Below, one piece after another: positions 34,039-42,991 of a DNA stretch of 64,000 nucleotides. The notes beneath the pieces are model-generated. The model did no database searches and was not told where the DNA came from. It saw only the letters and a program-made list of their open reading frames with translations. Source of the stretch: Hymenobacter lapidiphilus (GTDB taxonomy: Bacteria > Bacteroidota > Bacteroidia > Cytophagales > Hymenobacteraceae). Where the stretch lies: positions 62,001 through 126,000 of the forward strand of contig NZ_QVLT01000012.1 in the NCBI RefSeq assembly GCF_003417065.2, given 5' to 3'. Position numbers and translations under genes: made by a program. Positions within the stretch are counted from its first letter, which is position 1. Every line of letters starts with the position of its first letter.

Positions 34039-37000
34039 ATGAATCGAAATTATCTGCTGCTGACTTTGCTGTTGGCCATGTTCGGCGTTACGGCTCCGGC
34101 CCTGGCCCAGAAAAAAGCGAAGGTCCAGACGCCCCATCTCGAGCGGCCTAACTACCGCGGGGCCGGTGTTAACTGGGAGTCGAAGACCCCACCCGATACT
34201 TCGCGCATTCGCTACTCCATGTTCCTGATTGGCGACGTGGGCAAGCCCGAGCTGGAGTCGAATGGCGGCGAGCCCTCGCTTAACCTGATGCGCAAGCAGA
34301 TTCTGGCGGCCGGAGCCAAGAGCTCCACCGTATTTCTGGGCGACAACATCTACGAGTACGGCCTGCCCCCCGAGGGCCACTTCGACCGCAAAGAGTCGGA
34401 GCGCCGCATGGTTGGCCAGCTGAAAACCCTGCGCGACTACGCGGGCGAGAAGTACATGATACCCGGCAACCACGACTGGAAGCAGGGCCAGCGGGGCAGC
34501 GTGGCGCAGGTAAACCGCGAGCAACAGTTTGTAGAGGACTACCTGCGCTCCGACTCGGCCGCTTTCCCCTACACCGGCGACTTCTTTTTGCCCCGCGATG
34601 CCTGCCCCGGCCCGGTAGAAATCCGGCTACAGGATGATCTGGTGATGATTGCCATCAACTCGCAGTGGTTTCTGCAGCCCGCCGGCGACCGGCCGGCCGG
34701 CGGCAACAGCAACTGCGGTGTGGCCAACGAAACCGACTTCTTTACCCGCCTCGAAGACATTATCCAGCGCAACGCCGGCAAAAACATTGTGGTTGTAGCC
34801 CACCACCCGCTGTATTCCGACGGCATTCATGGCGGCTACTTTACGCTCGGCGACCATATCTTCCCGCTCTCCATCGTTTATAAATATGCCTACCTGCCGC
34901 TGCCCGTCATCGGCTCCATCTACCCGTTTGCCCGCAAGTATGGCGGCGTAAGCCAGGACATTCCGCACCCGCTCTACCAGGCCTACAAAAAGGGCCTGAT
35001 GGATATTTTTGAGAAGTACCCCAACATTGTATACGCCGCCGGCCACGAGCACAACCTGCAGTATTTCAAGGTGGGCAACCTCAACCACATTGTCAGCGGC
35101 TCGGGCTGCAAAACCCAGCACGTAAAGCCCGGATCAGGCGGTACCTCCGAATTCTCTGACAAGGAAAAAGGCTTCGCCCGCGTGAATTACTACGACAACG
35201 GCGAGGTGTGGGTAGAGTACTATGTGCCCGATGGCACCGGCGACACCGGCCGCCTCGTGTTCCGCACGCCCATGTATGCCCGGCAGGCCGAGGTAGCCGT
35301 GGCCGAGCAGCCCACCAATAGCCTGCCCGCCAACCGCCCCGATTACCGCGACTCGACCATTACCGTGGCCGTTAATCCCCGCTACGCCGATCGGGGCAAG
35401 TTTCACAAGTTTCTGTTTGGTGAGCACTACCGGAAAGAGTGGGCTACGCCCGTCACGTTTCCGGTACTCGACCTGGCCACCGAGAAGGGCGGCCTGACGC
35501 CCTATAAAGTGGGCGGCGGTAAGCAGACCACCTCGCTGAAACTGCGCAACGAAGAAGGCCGCCTGTTCAGCTTCCGCGGCATCGATAAGGACCCGGCGGC
35601 CGTGCTGCCGGCCGCGTTGCGCACCGGCGCGGCGGCCGATGTGCTGCAGGATCAGATTTCGGCCCAGCACCCTTACGCCGCTATTGCCCTGCCCCCGCTG
35701 GGGTCGGCGGCCGGCATTCTGCACACCAACCCCGAGTTGCGCTACGTACCCCAGGACCCATTGCTGGGCCAGTACCTGCCCCGCTTCGGCAACATTACCG
35801 GTACGCTCGAAGAAGATGCCAAGGACGACCAGAGCAATGTAGCAAGCCTGGGATTCGCCGAAAACCTGGTGGGCACCGACAAAGTGTTTGAGCGCATCAC
35901 CGACGACAACGACAACAGCGTGAAGCAAGTGGCTTTTGCCCGCTCGCGCCTGTTTGATATGTGGGTGGGCGACTGGGACCGGCACGAGGACCAGTGGCGC
36001 TGGGCCGAGAAGAAGGACAAGGACGGCGACCGGAAGTTTACGGCCGTGCCCGAAGACCGCGACATTGCCTTTTTCAAGGGCGATGGTCTGCTGCCGTATC
36101 TGGCGTCCCGCAAGTGGGCCATCCGCAACTTTCAGAACTTTGGCTACGACTACGCCGACTGGAAGGGCCTGAACCTGACGGCCCTGAGCAACGACCGCGT
36201 GTACCTGGCCGAAGTAACCAAGGAAGAGTGGGTAGAGCAGGCCCAGGAAATGAAGGCGGCCCTCACCGACAAGGTGATTGAGGACGCCATCAAGGGCCGC
36301 TTTCCGGCCGATATCTATGCCCTGCACGGGGCCGAAATTGTGGCCAAGCTGAAAAGCCGCCGCGACCTGCTGCCCGAAGTAGCAGCCGACTACTCGGGCA
36401 TGCTGAACAAGGTGGCCGAAGTAAAAGGCTCGAAGAAGCGCGAACGGTTTGTGGTGGAGCGCCTGCCCGGTAAAACCCGCGTTTCGGTCCAGAAAATCAA
36501 TAAAGAAGGCGAGCTGACGAAGATGATTTTCGACCGCACCTTCGACAACAAGGAAACCAAAGAGCTGCGCCTGTACGGCTTTGCCGGCGAAGACCAGTAC
36601 GAGCTGACCGGCGACGTAAAGCAGGGCCCGCTCGTCCGCATCATCGGCGGCATCGAGCGCGACTCGATTGTGGACCGCTCGAACGTGCGCGGGCTGGCCC
36701 ACCGCCTGCAGGTGTTTGATGCCGACTCGGGCAACGTGATTGTCGCCGGCCCCGACGCCCGCCTGCGCCTGGAGCCCGGCCTCGATGTGAGCCGCTACGA
36801 TGTGCACTCGCGCGCCGACCGCAAAGACTACACGCTCAACTACTTCGGCCCCGCACTGTACTTCGGCTACAATGTCGATGACCGGCTGTTTCTGGGTGGC
36901 GGAGTGACTTACCGCACCTACGGTTTCCGCAAGGAGCCCTACGCTACCGAGCAAAGCCTGGCGGCCAACTACTCGCCCTCGCAGAGCGCCTACAACGTGC

Positions 37001-37944
37001 GCTACAAGGGCCACTTCGTCGACCTCATTGGCAAGCTCGACCTGCGGCTCGATGCCCAACTCTACGGCCCCCAGCTGCTCTACAACTTCTTCGGCCTGGG
37101 CAATGACACCCGCAACACCCTCGCCGACGACGACGACACCCGCAACCGCGACATCAACGACACGTACCGCATCCGCTTCTCGCGGCTGTACGTGAACCCG
37201 ATGCTGGAAAAGGAAATTTTCAGCTTCCTCAAGCTCGGCTTCGGCCCGCAGTTCGACCAGTTTCGGGTAGAGCGTAACCAGATTGGCCGCGAGATTGAGC
37301 GGGGCCTGGACGTAGCCGGCAACGGCGTGAGCGGAGCCGCCGTTGGCATTCGTTCCTCCGACTTCGGCCTCAACCGCTACCTGGGGGGCAAGGCCTACCT
37401 CAACCTCGATGTAGCCTCCTCGCCCAAAAACCCGCGTATCGGCTTGCGCATCTACAACTCGGCTGAGTACAACCGCCAGCTCGGGGGCGAGAAGCTCAGC
37501 TATAGCCGCCTGGCTACCGAGGCCCGTTTCTATCTGTCGCCCAACTTCCCGTTTCAGCTCACCTGGGCCGGCCGCATCGGAGCCACCCGCAACCTGGGCG
37601 ACTACCGCTTCTACCAGGCCAGCACGCTGGGCGGCACCACCAACCTGCGCGGCTACCGCCGCACCCGCTACGCCGGCCGCTCGTCGGTGTTTGCCAACGG
37701 TGAGGTCCGCGTGCAGCTGTTCGAGTTCAATGCCTATCTGGTACCGGGCAAGTTCGGCCTCCTGGGCCTGGCCGATGCCGCCCGGGTATATTCGCCCTAC
37801 GACGTGAAGACTGGCGTTAAGGCCTTCCACACGGCTTACGGTGGCGGTGTCTGGGTTGATGTACTCAAGCAGGCCGTCATCAACGCCACCTATTCGGTAG
37901 GCGAAGAGAAGCTGCTGTTCGTGGGCTTCGACTTCCTGTTCTAG
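34039..37944 (+). CDS. Calcineurin-like phosphoesterase fused to an outer-membrane barrel
   Basis: A 1301-residue exported protein. It starts with a signal peptide ending LAQ. The N-terminal third has all metallophosphoesterase motifs: LIGDVGKPE, FLGDNIYEYG, IPGNHDWKQG, VVAHHPLYSDG and YAAGHEHNLQ. The C-terminal part (about 930-1301) is beta-rich, with the LRGYRRTRYAGRSS segment resembling the conserved R-G-Y/F motif of BamA/TamA-type barrels, and ends in a final strand FVGFDFLF. The protein probably sits in the outer membrane with its phosphatase domain exposed on one side. ATG at 34039 is used; the longer frame from 33913 has no signal-like start. Confidence 0.9.
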   Translation: MNRNYLLLTLLLAMFGVTAPALAQKKAKVQTPHLERPNYRGAGVNWESKTPPDTSRIRYSMFLIGDVGKPELESNGGEPSLNLMRKQILAAGAKSSTVFLGDNIYEYGLPPEGHFDRKESERRMVGQLKTLRDYAGEKYMIPGNHDWKQGQRGSVAQVNREQQFVEDYLRSDSAAFPYTGDFFLPRDACPGPVEIRLQDDLVMIAINSQWFLQPAGDRPAGGNSNCGVANETDFFTRLEDIIQRNAGKNIVVVAHHPLYSDGIHGGYFTLGDHIFPLSIVYKYAYLPLPVIGSIYPFARKYGGVSQDIPHPLYQAYKKGLMDIFEKYPNIVYAAGHEHNLQYFKVGNLNHIVSGSGCKTQHVKPGSGGTSEFSDKEKGFARVNYYDNGEVWVEYYVPDGTGDTGRLVFRTPMYARQAEVAVAEQPTNSLPANRPDYRDSTITVAVNPRYADRGKFHKFLFGEHYRKEWATPVTFPVLDLATEKGGLTPYKVGGGKQTTSLKLRNEEGRLFSFRGIDKDPAAVLPAALRTGAAADVLQDQISAQHPYAAIALPPLGSAAGILHTNPELRYVPQDPLLGQYLPRFGNITGTLEEDAKDDQSNVASLGFAENLVGTDKVFERITDDNDNSVKQVAFARSRLFDMWVGDWDRHEDQWRWAEKKDKDGDRKFTAVPEDRDIAFFKGDGLLPYLASRKWAIRNFQNFGYDYADWKGLNLTALSNDRVYLAEVTKEEWVEQAQEMKAALTDKVIEDAIKGRFPADIYALHGAEIVAKLKSRRDLLPEVAADYSGMLNKVAEVKGSKKRERFVVERLPGKTRVSVQKINKEGELTKMIFDRTFDNKETKELRLYGFAGEDQYELTGDVKQGPLVRIIGGIERDSIVDRSNVRGLAHRLQVFDADSGNVIVAGPDARLRLEPGLDVSRYDVHSRADRKDYTLNYFGPALYFGYNVDDRLFLGGGVTYRTYGFRKEPYATEQSLAANYSPSQSAYNVRYKGHFVDLIGKLDLRLDAQLYGPQLLYNFFGLGNDTRNTLADDDDTRNRDINDTYRIRFSRLYVNPMLEKEIFSFLKLGFGPQFDQFRVERNQIGREIERGLDVAGNGVSGAAVGIRSSDFGLNRYLGGKAYLNLDVASSPKNPRIGLRIYNSAEYNRQLGGEKLSYSRLATEARFYLSPNFPFQLTWAGRIGATRNLGDYRFYQASTLGGTTNLRGYRRTRYAGRSSVFANGEVRVQLFEFNAYLVPGKFGLLGLADAARVYSPYDVKTGVKAFHTAYGGGVWVDVLKQAVINATYSVGEEKLLFVGFDFLF

Positions 37945-37992
37945 CCCAGCGCGCTGCCTCAGCCTCTATCAGCCGCTCCTGCGGCGGCCACG

Positions 37993-38056
37993 AAGAGCCT
38001 CTACCCCGTTTGTACGACTCGCTTTTAGCAGCGTTTCCGCGGGGTGAGGCTCTTTT
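37993..38056 (+). terminator. Possible long-loop terminator
   Basis: AGAGCCTC...ACCCCG and CGGGGT...AGGCTCT arms with one mismatch each are followed by TTTTTT. It follows the phosphoesterase gene by 48 nt. Confidence 0.45.
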
Positions 38057-38159
38057 TTCTGCCGCTGAAAGTTGTTTTCGCGGTCGACGCCGGTGCTATT
38101 TCATCCTTTTCGTGGCTTGGTCCGTTAAGGCCCTAACCAGCCGTTAAGCCCTTTCCCGT

Positions 38160-39293
38160 ATGCCCGTTTTCTCGCCCCCCACCCGTTGTTTGTTTTACTA
38201 CCTGAGCGCGGCTGCTGTACTGGCCGGCAGCGTGGCGCAGGCGCAGGTAAAGCCCAGCAATCCGCCCGTGTATCCACCGCCCGCCCCGCTGGCCACCGAT
38301 ACGATGCAGGCTAACCAGGTAGGCCAGGCCCAGCAGTTTGCCGTACCCTCGGTGGTGGGCATGGGCCCGAGCAAGGGCGTGGTGGCCAATATTGAGAGCC
38401 TGAGCAATTTCCGCATTACCACCCGCCTACCAGAAGAAGGCGACCGTGAAACCAGCACCACGGTTATCAAAAACCGCCGGGCTTTCATCAAGGGTTACAT
38501 TCCGGTCTGGAACCGACCTCACCTCAAGGTGATTCTGGGCTTCAACTACGACCGCGAGGAGTTCCAGTTTCGCGAGCCTGGCAACGCGGTATTCTACCGC
38601 GACCTGGAGGATAAGGGCCTTAAAACCCTGGGCACCCAGCTGGCCGTCATTCGGCCTGTCGATGAGGTGCATTGGTATCTGGCCCGGGTAAAGGCCGAGC
38701 TCAACGGCGACTATACTTCCTCGGAGCTTTCAGTGAAAGACTACCTGAGAACATCGGGCGAGTTTATCTATGGCTGGAAGCGTAGCCCGTATTTTTCCTG
38801 GGGCGTGGGGGCGCAGCTTAGCTATACGTTCGGGCGGCAAAGCATCTACCCAGTTATTCTCTACAACCGCACCTTCAACCCACGCTGGGGTGTCGAGTCG
38901 CTGTTTCCGGCCCGCGTAACGCTGCGCCGCAACCTCGACCCCAAGACGCTGCTGTTCGGGGGCTATACCGTCGATGGCTCGAACTATAACATCAAGCTCC
39001 GTGAGCCGCTGGGCGACCTGCGCACCCTCATTGTGCGGCAGCGGGAGCTAAAGCTGCGGCTAAGGGCCGAGCGCGAGATTTACGACTTTCTCTGGTTTGG
39101 CCTCGAAGGGGGCTACCGCTACAATGTGGGATTCAGCGCGTTCAACGAAGATAACTACCGCCGCAGCCTGCTCGGTATCCTAAGCGGCGGCCGCACCCGG
39201 GCCGTGGATAACACGCTGGGCGGAGCACCTTACTTCAGCGTAGAACTGTTTCTAGTGCCCCCACGCAAGCTGCTCAGTAAGCTCGCCAAATAA
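38160..39293 (+). CDS. Outer-membrane protein (DUF6268-like)
   Basis: A 377-residue protein with a signal peptide (about 1-29, ending VAQAQ), a short Pro-rich stretch and a region of alternating polar and hydrophobic beta strands typical of an outer-membrane barrel. Examples are FIKGYIPVWNRPHLKVILG and FWFGLEGGYRYNVGFS-like stretches. It may belong to DUF6268, but I cannot confirm the family. It follows the phosphoesterase-barrel gene on the same strand after a 215-bp gap. Confidence 0.7.
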   Translation: MPVFSPPTRCLFYYLSAAAVLAGSVAQAQVKPSNPPVYPPPAPLATDTMQANQVGQAQQFAVPSVVGMGPSKGVVANIESLSNFRITTRLPEEGDRETSTTVIKNRRAFIKGYIPVWNRPHLKVILGFNYDREEFQFREPGNAVFYRDLEDKGLKTLGTQLAVIRPVDEVHWYLARVKAELNGDYTSSELSVKDYLRTSGEFIYGWKRSPYFSWGVGAQLSYTFGRQSIYPVILYNRTFNPRWGVESLFPARVTLRRNLDPKTLLFGGYTVDGSNYNIKLREPLGDLRTLIVRQRELKLRLRAEREIYDFLWFGLEGGYRYNVGFSAFNEDNYRRSLLGILSGGRTRAVDNTLGGAPYFSVELFLVPPRKLLSKLAK

Positions 39294-39491
39294 CCGGATG
39301 GTCAGATCGGCGCAGGCGCCAACTGCCGACCTAACTGGCAACAGGGGTTGGGGTCAGGTGGAGCTTACCGAGAGAAAACCGGCACCGGTTGGCTGTTGGA
39401 AGTGCCTGGCCTACTTTTGGAACGCCACTGTAGCAACCTACTCCCCGGCAAGCTGCGTTCAAAAGTACTTGACGCACTTTTCGGCCAACTC

Positions 39492-39917
39492 ATGCAAATT
39501 TCCCAAAACATTGATTTAACTGACGACAGCAGCTGCACGGTCTACTATGAGGAGCTGCCGGGCTGGCTGCGGGCTGTGTGGCTGGGCTATGTGGACGTGG
39601 CGGAGGCTTATGCCGGGGCTGGCCACCTGCTCGAAGTTGAGCAACAGTTTCGTTGCCCCTACCTGCTCAATGATAACAGCGGCCTACGCGGCCCCTGGTT
39701 CGATTCGATGGATTGGCTGAGCCAAGTATGGCTGCCACGAGCCATGGCGCTGGGCCTGCGCTACGTGGCCCACGTTCCGCAGCCCGGCGGCTTGGCCGGC
39801 GAAATGGCTGCCGTTCACTACGCCCCGTTGCCCGAAGGCCTGGAAATTCAGGTGTTTGATAACATCACCCACGCCGAGCAGTGGTTGCGCGAAATGCAGG
39901 CAGCCCAGCCAGAATAA
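39492..39917 (+). CDS. Hypothetical cytosolic protein (STAS/SpoIIAA-like, tentative)
   Basis: A 141-residue protein. The DNSGLRGPWFDSMDWLSQ stretch followed by WLPRAMALGLRYVA and a final F-x(n)-WL helix resembles small Bacteroidota proteins of the STAS/SEC14-like fold. This is by impression and not certain. The ATG at 39492 (MQISQNIDLTDD) is used. It is convergent with ppk1, with a perfect terminator between. Confidence 0.6.
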   Translation: MQISQNIDLTDDSSCTVYYEELPGWLRAVWLGYVDVAEAYAGAGHLLEVEQQFRCPYLLNDNSGLRGPWFDSMDWLSQVWLPRAMALGLRYVAHVPQPGGLAGEMAAVHYAPLPEGLEIQVFDNITHAEQWLREMQAAQPE

Positions 39918-39919
39918 AA

Positions 39920-39973
39920 AAGCCCAGCCCGGGCAGATACTCTGCAGGTGGAGTATCTGCCCGGGCTGGGCTT
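39920..39973. terminator. Perfect 23-bp bidirectional terminator
   Basis: Arms 39920-39942 and 39951-39973 are perfect, with an 8-nt loop. It lies between the convergent STAS-like gene and ppk1; A and T runs flank it. Confidence 0.9.
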
Positions 39974-39988
39974 CGGCATTTGCCCGGC

Positions 39989-42112
39989 TTACTTAGCCGC
40001 CTTTTTGGGGGCTGTGGCCGGGCGCTTGCGGGCGGGGCGGGCTAAAGCCGCGAGGTAGGCGTAAGTTTCAAACTGCGCCCGCACCTCGCCCTCAGCGGCG
40101 GCGGCTTCCTCGGTTGGCCCCACAAAGTTATTCTGCCAGTCGCGCGACTTCACGCTGTCCTGGCGCTGGAAATTGAGCAGGTCGAGCAGTTCGGCCCGCA
40201 GATCAGGATCCAGGATGGGGAAGGCTACCTCTACCCGGCGGTCGAGGTTGCGGTTCATCCAGTCGGCCGAAGCCACGTACAGCTTCTCGTCGCCCCCGTT
40301 GCCGAACACATACATGCGCGCATGTTCCAGAAACCGGTCGACGATGCCGCGCTGCTGAATGTTGGTGCTTTGGCCGGGCAGGCCGGGCATCAGGCACGAA
40401 ATACCCCGGACAAGCAGCTCGACGCGCACACCGGCTTCGGAGGCTTCGTAGAGCTTGCCAATCATGCGCTCGTCCTGCAGCGCATTCAGCTTGAGAATAA
40501 TGTAGGCCTCCTGGCCTTTCCGGGCCAACTCTATTTCGTGGTCGATGAGAGCGTTGAGTTGCTGGCGCAGCTCGAAGGGGGCCACCAGCAGATGCTGAAA
40601 CTGGCCTGTTTTGTCGAGGTGGTCGTGGAAGTAGCGGAATACCTCGGCCACCTCGCGGGTAAGCTCGGGGTGGGCCGTAAACAACCCGTAGTCGGCATAT
40701 ACCTCGCTGGTTGCCTCGTTGAAGTTGCCCGTACTCAGGTAGGCGTAGAGGCGGTTGTGCCCCTCTTCGGCCCGCGTGATGAGCAGCATCTTACTGTGCA
40801 CCTTCAGGCCGGGCATACCATAGATGACGTTGGCACCGGCTTTCTGCAGCTTCTCAGCCCAGAACATGTTGCTCTCCTCATCGAAGCGCGCCTTCAGTTC
40901 CACTACCACAGTTACCTGCTTGCCATTTTTGGCCGCCTTCAGCAGGGCCTTAGCCACGGCGCTCTTGCTGCCTACGCGGTAGAGCGTAATGCTGATGTCG
41001 CTCACCTGCGGGTCGCGGGCCGCCTCGTTGAGCAGGCGCGTCACGTAATCGAACGACTGGTAGGGCGGGTGCAGTAGGTGGTCGCGGCGGGCGGTGGCGG
41101 CCAGTAGCGAGCCGGTGCGCGGCAGTGTGGGGTGCGGCAGCGGCGGCATGGGCGCGTATTGCAGGTGCGTCAGACCAAAATCAGGAAACCCGAAAAAGTC
41201 GCGGAAGTTGTGGTAGCGGCTGCCCTCTACCAGCTCCTCTTTCCCAATGCCGGTTTTCTGCCCAATGGCCTGCAGGATGGCGTCGGGCATAGCGGGGTCG
41301 TAGAGCAGGCGGGCCGGAAAGCCGGTGGCGCGCTTCTGCAAACTGCTTTTGATTTTGGCCAGCAGGTTATCCGATACTTCCTCATCAATATCGAGCTCGG
41401 CATCGCGCGAAAGCTTAAGCGCGTGTACCTGCACCTTCCCATAGCTAGGGTACAGCGCGGCCGCGCAGCAGCGGATTACATCGTCGAGAAACATGACGTA
41501 GTGCTCGGTGCCCACGTCGGGCAGGCGTACGAAACGACCGCCGTGGCGCTTGGTGGGCAGCTCCATGGCCAGCACGCGCTCCTCATCGTGCTTTTGGGGG
41601 TTGTGCGGCTCAGTCAGGTAGAAGGTCAGGTACACGCTCTGGTCGCGCAGGAACAGGTGGTGCAGGTTGTCGTCGAGGATGATGGGCGAGAGCAGGTCGC
41701 GCACATTTTCTTCGAAGTACTGCTTCACCCAGGTGCGCTGCTCGGCCGTAAGCTCCTGCTCCGAAATCAGGTGGATATGTTCGCGACCCAATTCGGGCAG
41801 AATATGGTTGCGGAACGTGTCGCCGAACGCCTGCTGCTGGCGGCCTACCTCAGCCAGCAGTTCGCTGAGCTGCTCGGCGGGGTCCTGGCCCAGCTTGGCC
41901 TTGGTTTTTTTCTTGAGCTTGCTGAGCCGACGCAGCGTGGCCACCCGCACCTTGAAATACTCATCGAGGTTGCTGCTGAAAATGGCCAGAAACTTCAGCC
42001 GCTCCAGCAGAGGCACAGCAGGGTCCTGGGCCTCTTGCAGCACCCGGTGGTTGAAGGTGAGCCAGCTGATTTCCCGGTTTAGCAGTTGCGGCTGGGACGA
42101 TTTGTCGGTCAT
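39989..42112 (-). CDS. ppk1: Polyphosphate kinase 1
   Basis: A 707-residue enzyme that builds polyphosphate from ATP and also runs in reverse. The N-terminal domain begins LLNREISWLTFNHRVLQEA. The catalytic phospholipase D-like region has the phospho-His site KVHSKMLLITR and the second His in HARMYVFGNG. Length is normal. It lies upstream of nothing on the same strand except a phosphatase-like gene 91 bp away, which could be in the same transcript. Confidence 0.97.
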   Translation of the reverse strand: MTDKSSQPQLLNREISWLTFNHRVLQEAQDPAVPLLERLKFLAIFSSNLDEYFKVRVATLRRLSKLKKKTKAKLGQDPAEQLSELLAEVGRQQQAFGDTFRNHILPELGREHIHLISEQELTAEQRTWVKQYFEENVRDLLSPIILDDNLHHLFLRDQSVYLTFYLTEPHNPQKHDEERVLAMELPTKRHGGRFVRLPDVGTEHYVMFLDDVIRCCAAALYPSYGKVQVHALKLSRDAELDIDEEVSDNLLAKIKSSLQKRATGFPARLLYDPAMPDAILQAIGQKTGIGKEELVEGSRYHNFRDFFGFPDFGLTHLQYAPMPPLPHPTLPRTGSLLAATARRDHLLHPPYQSFDYVTRLLNEAARDPQVSDISITLYRVGSKSAVAKALLKAAKNGKQVTVVVELKARFDEESNMFWAEKLQKAGANVIYGMPGLKVHSKMLLITRAEEGHNRLYAYLSTGNFNEATSEVYADYGLFTAHPELTREVAEVFRYFHDHLDKTGQFQHLLVAPFELRQQLNALIDHEIELARKGQEAYIILKLNALQDERMIGKLYEASEAGVRVELLVRGISCLMPGLPGQSTNIQQRGIVDRFLEHARMYVFGNGGDEKLYVASADWMNRNLDRRVEVAFPILDPDLRAELLDLLNFQRQDSVKSRDWQNNFVGPTEEAAAAEGEVRAQFETYAYLAALARPARKRPATAPKKAAK

Positions 42113-42203
42113 TTTTTAGTGGGCTGGTGGTCGGTAACAGAGTGTTGACTTGCCTGAGTAAAGGCCGTTGCCTGTTGGCGAAAAGCGAACAGGGCAGAGA
42201 GGC

Positions 42204-42695
42204 TTAGTAGTTTTTAGGCTTATCAAAAAAGTAATATTCCGATTTAGCGCGGTCGACATCGGCCCAGTGCTCCACGCTAAACTTGAGGCACACAATAGAG
42301 GAAGTGGGCATAGAGGGAATAGGACTGGGCGAAAGCAGGTTGGCAAAATCGGTGAGCGTGTTGTTGTGGCCCACCAGCAGCACTTCGCCGGCCGTGTCGG
42401 GCAGGGCCTGCACAATGGCCAGCAGGCCGGCTACTTCCGCTTCGTAAATAGCGTCAATCACCTGCAGCTTTTCGGGTGGCAGGCTCAGTGCCTCGGCCAC
42501 CAGAGCAGCCGTACTCAGGGCCCGTACTGCCGGCGACGATACCAGTAAGTCGAGCCTGACACTACGCTCGGCCAGGGCCTGGCCCATAAGTGGCGCCTCG
42601 TCGCGCCCCCGGCCGTTGAGCGGGCGCTCCTGGTCGTTGAGCATTTCGAAACTCCAGCTCGATTTGGCATGGCGCATCAGGTACAGGGTTTTCAT
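42204..42695 (-). CDS. SixA-like phosphohistidine phosphatase (histidine phosphatase superfamily)
   Basis: A 163-residue protein of the histidine phosphatase superfamily. The catalytic LYLMRHAKSSW motif is at the start, with a second His in VLLVGHNNTL. SixA-like proteins remove phosphate from phosphohistidine in some signalling proteins. The ATG at 42695 is chosen as the upstream frame has no fold match. The gene lies upstream of ppk1 on the same strand with a 91-bp gap. Both act on histidine-linked phosphate chemistry, but a link is not shown. Confidence 0.9.
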   Translation of the reverse strand: MKTLYLMRHAKSSWSFEMLNDQERPLNGRGRDEAPLMGQALAERSVRLDLLVSSPAVRALSTAALVAEALSLPPEKLQVIDAIYEAEVAGLLAIVQALPDTAGEVLLVGHNNTLTDFANLLSPSPIPSMPTSSIVCLKFSVEHWADVDRAKSEYYFFDKPKNY

Positions 42696-42991
42696 AGGAG
42701 CGCAGCAGTTAGGGTGGCAGGCCTCTTTACTACGGCCGGCGCAAAAGGTTATAACCCGGCCTGCTCCCACAAGTCCGAATATAACGGCTAGCTGGCTGAT
42801 CATCGGCGGGCTCAGATGCCTAGATGAAGCTCATCTGTATAGCGGCTACCTAATTGCGGTAGGCTGGTTCTATCAACATTTGTATAATATGACAAAACAA
42901 GTGTATTATTGCGGTTACAAGCAAAAATAAGACTCTGGCTTATAGTAGCTTGACAGCATTTCTACCTGTGCTTCTATTTTACCCTGCACCA

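Noticed and set aside
35134..37830. A long open frame on the minus strand
   Set aside because: It lies antisense to the phosphoesterase-barrel gene and has no fold or motif. High G+C content causes long shadow frames.
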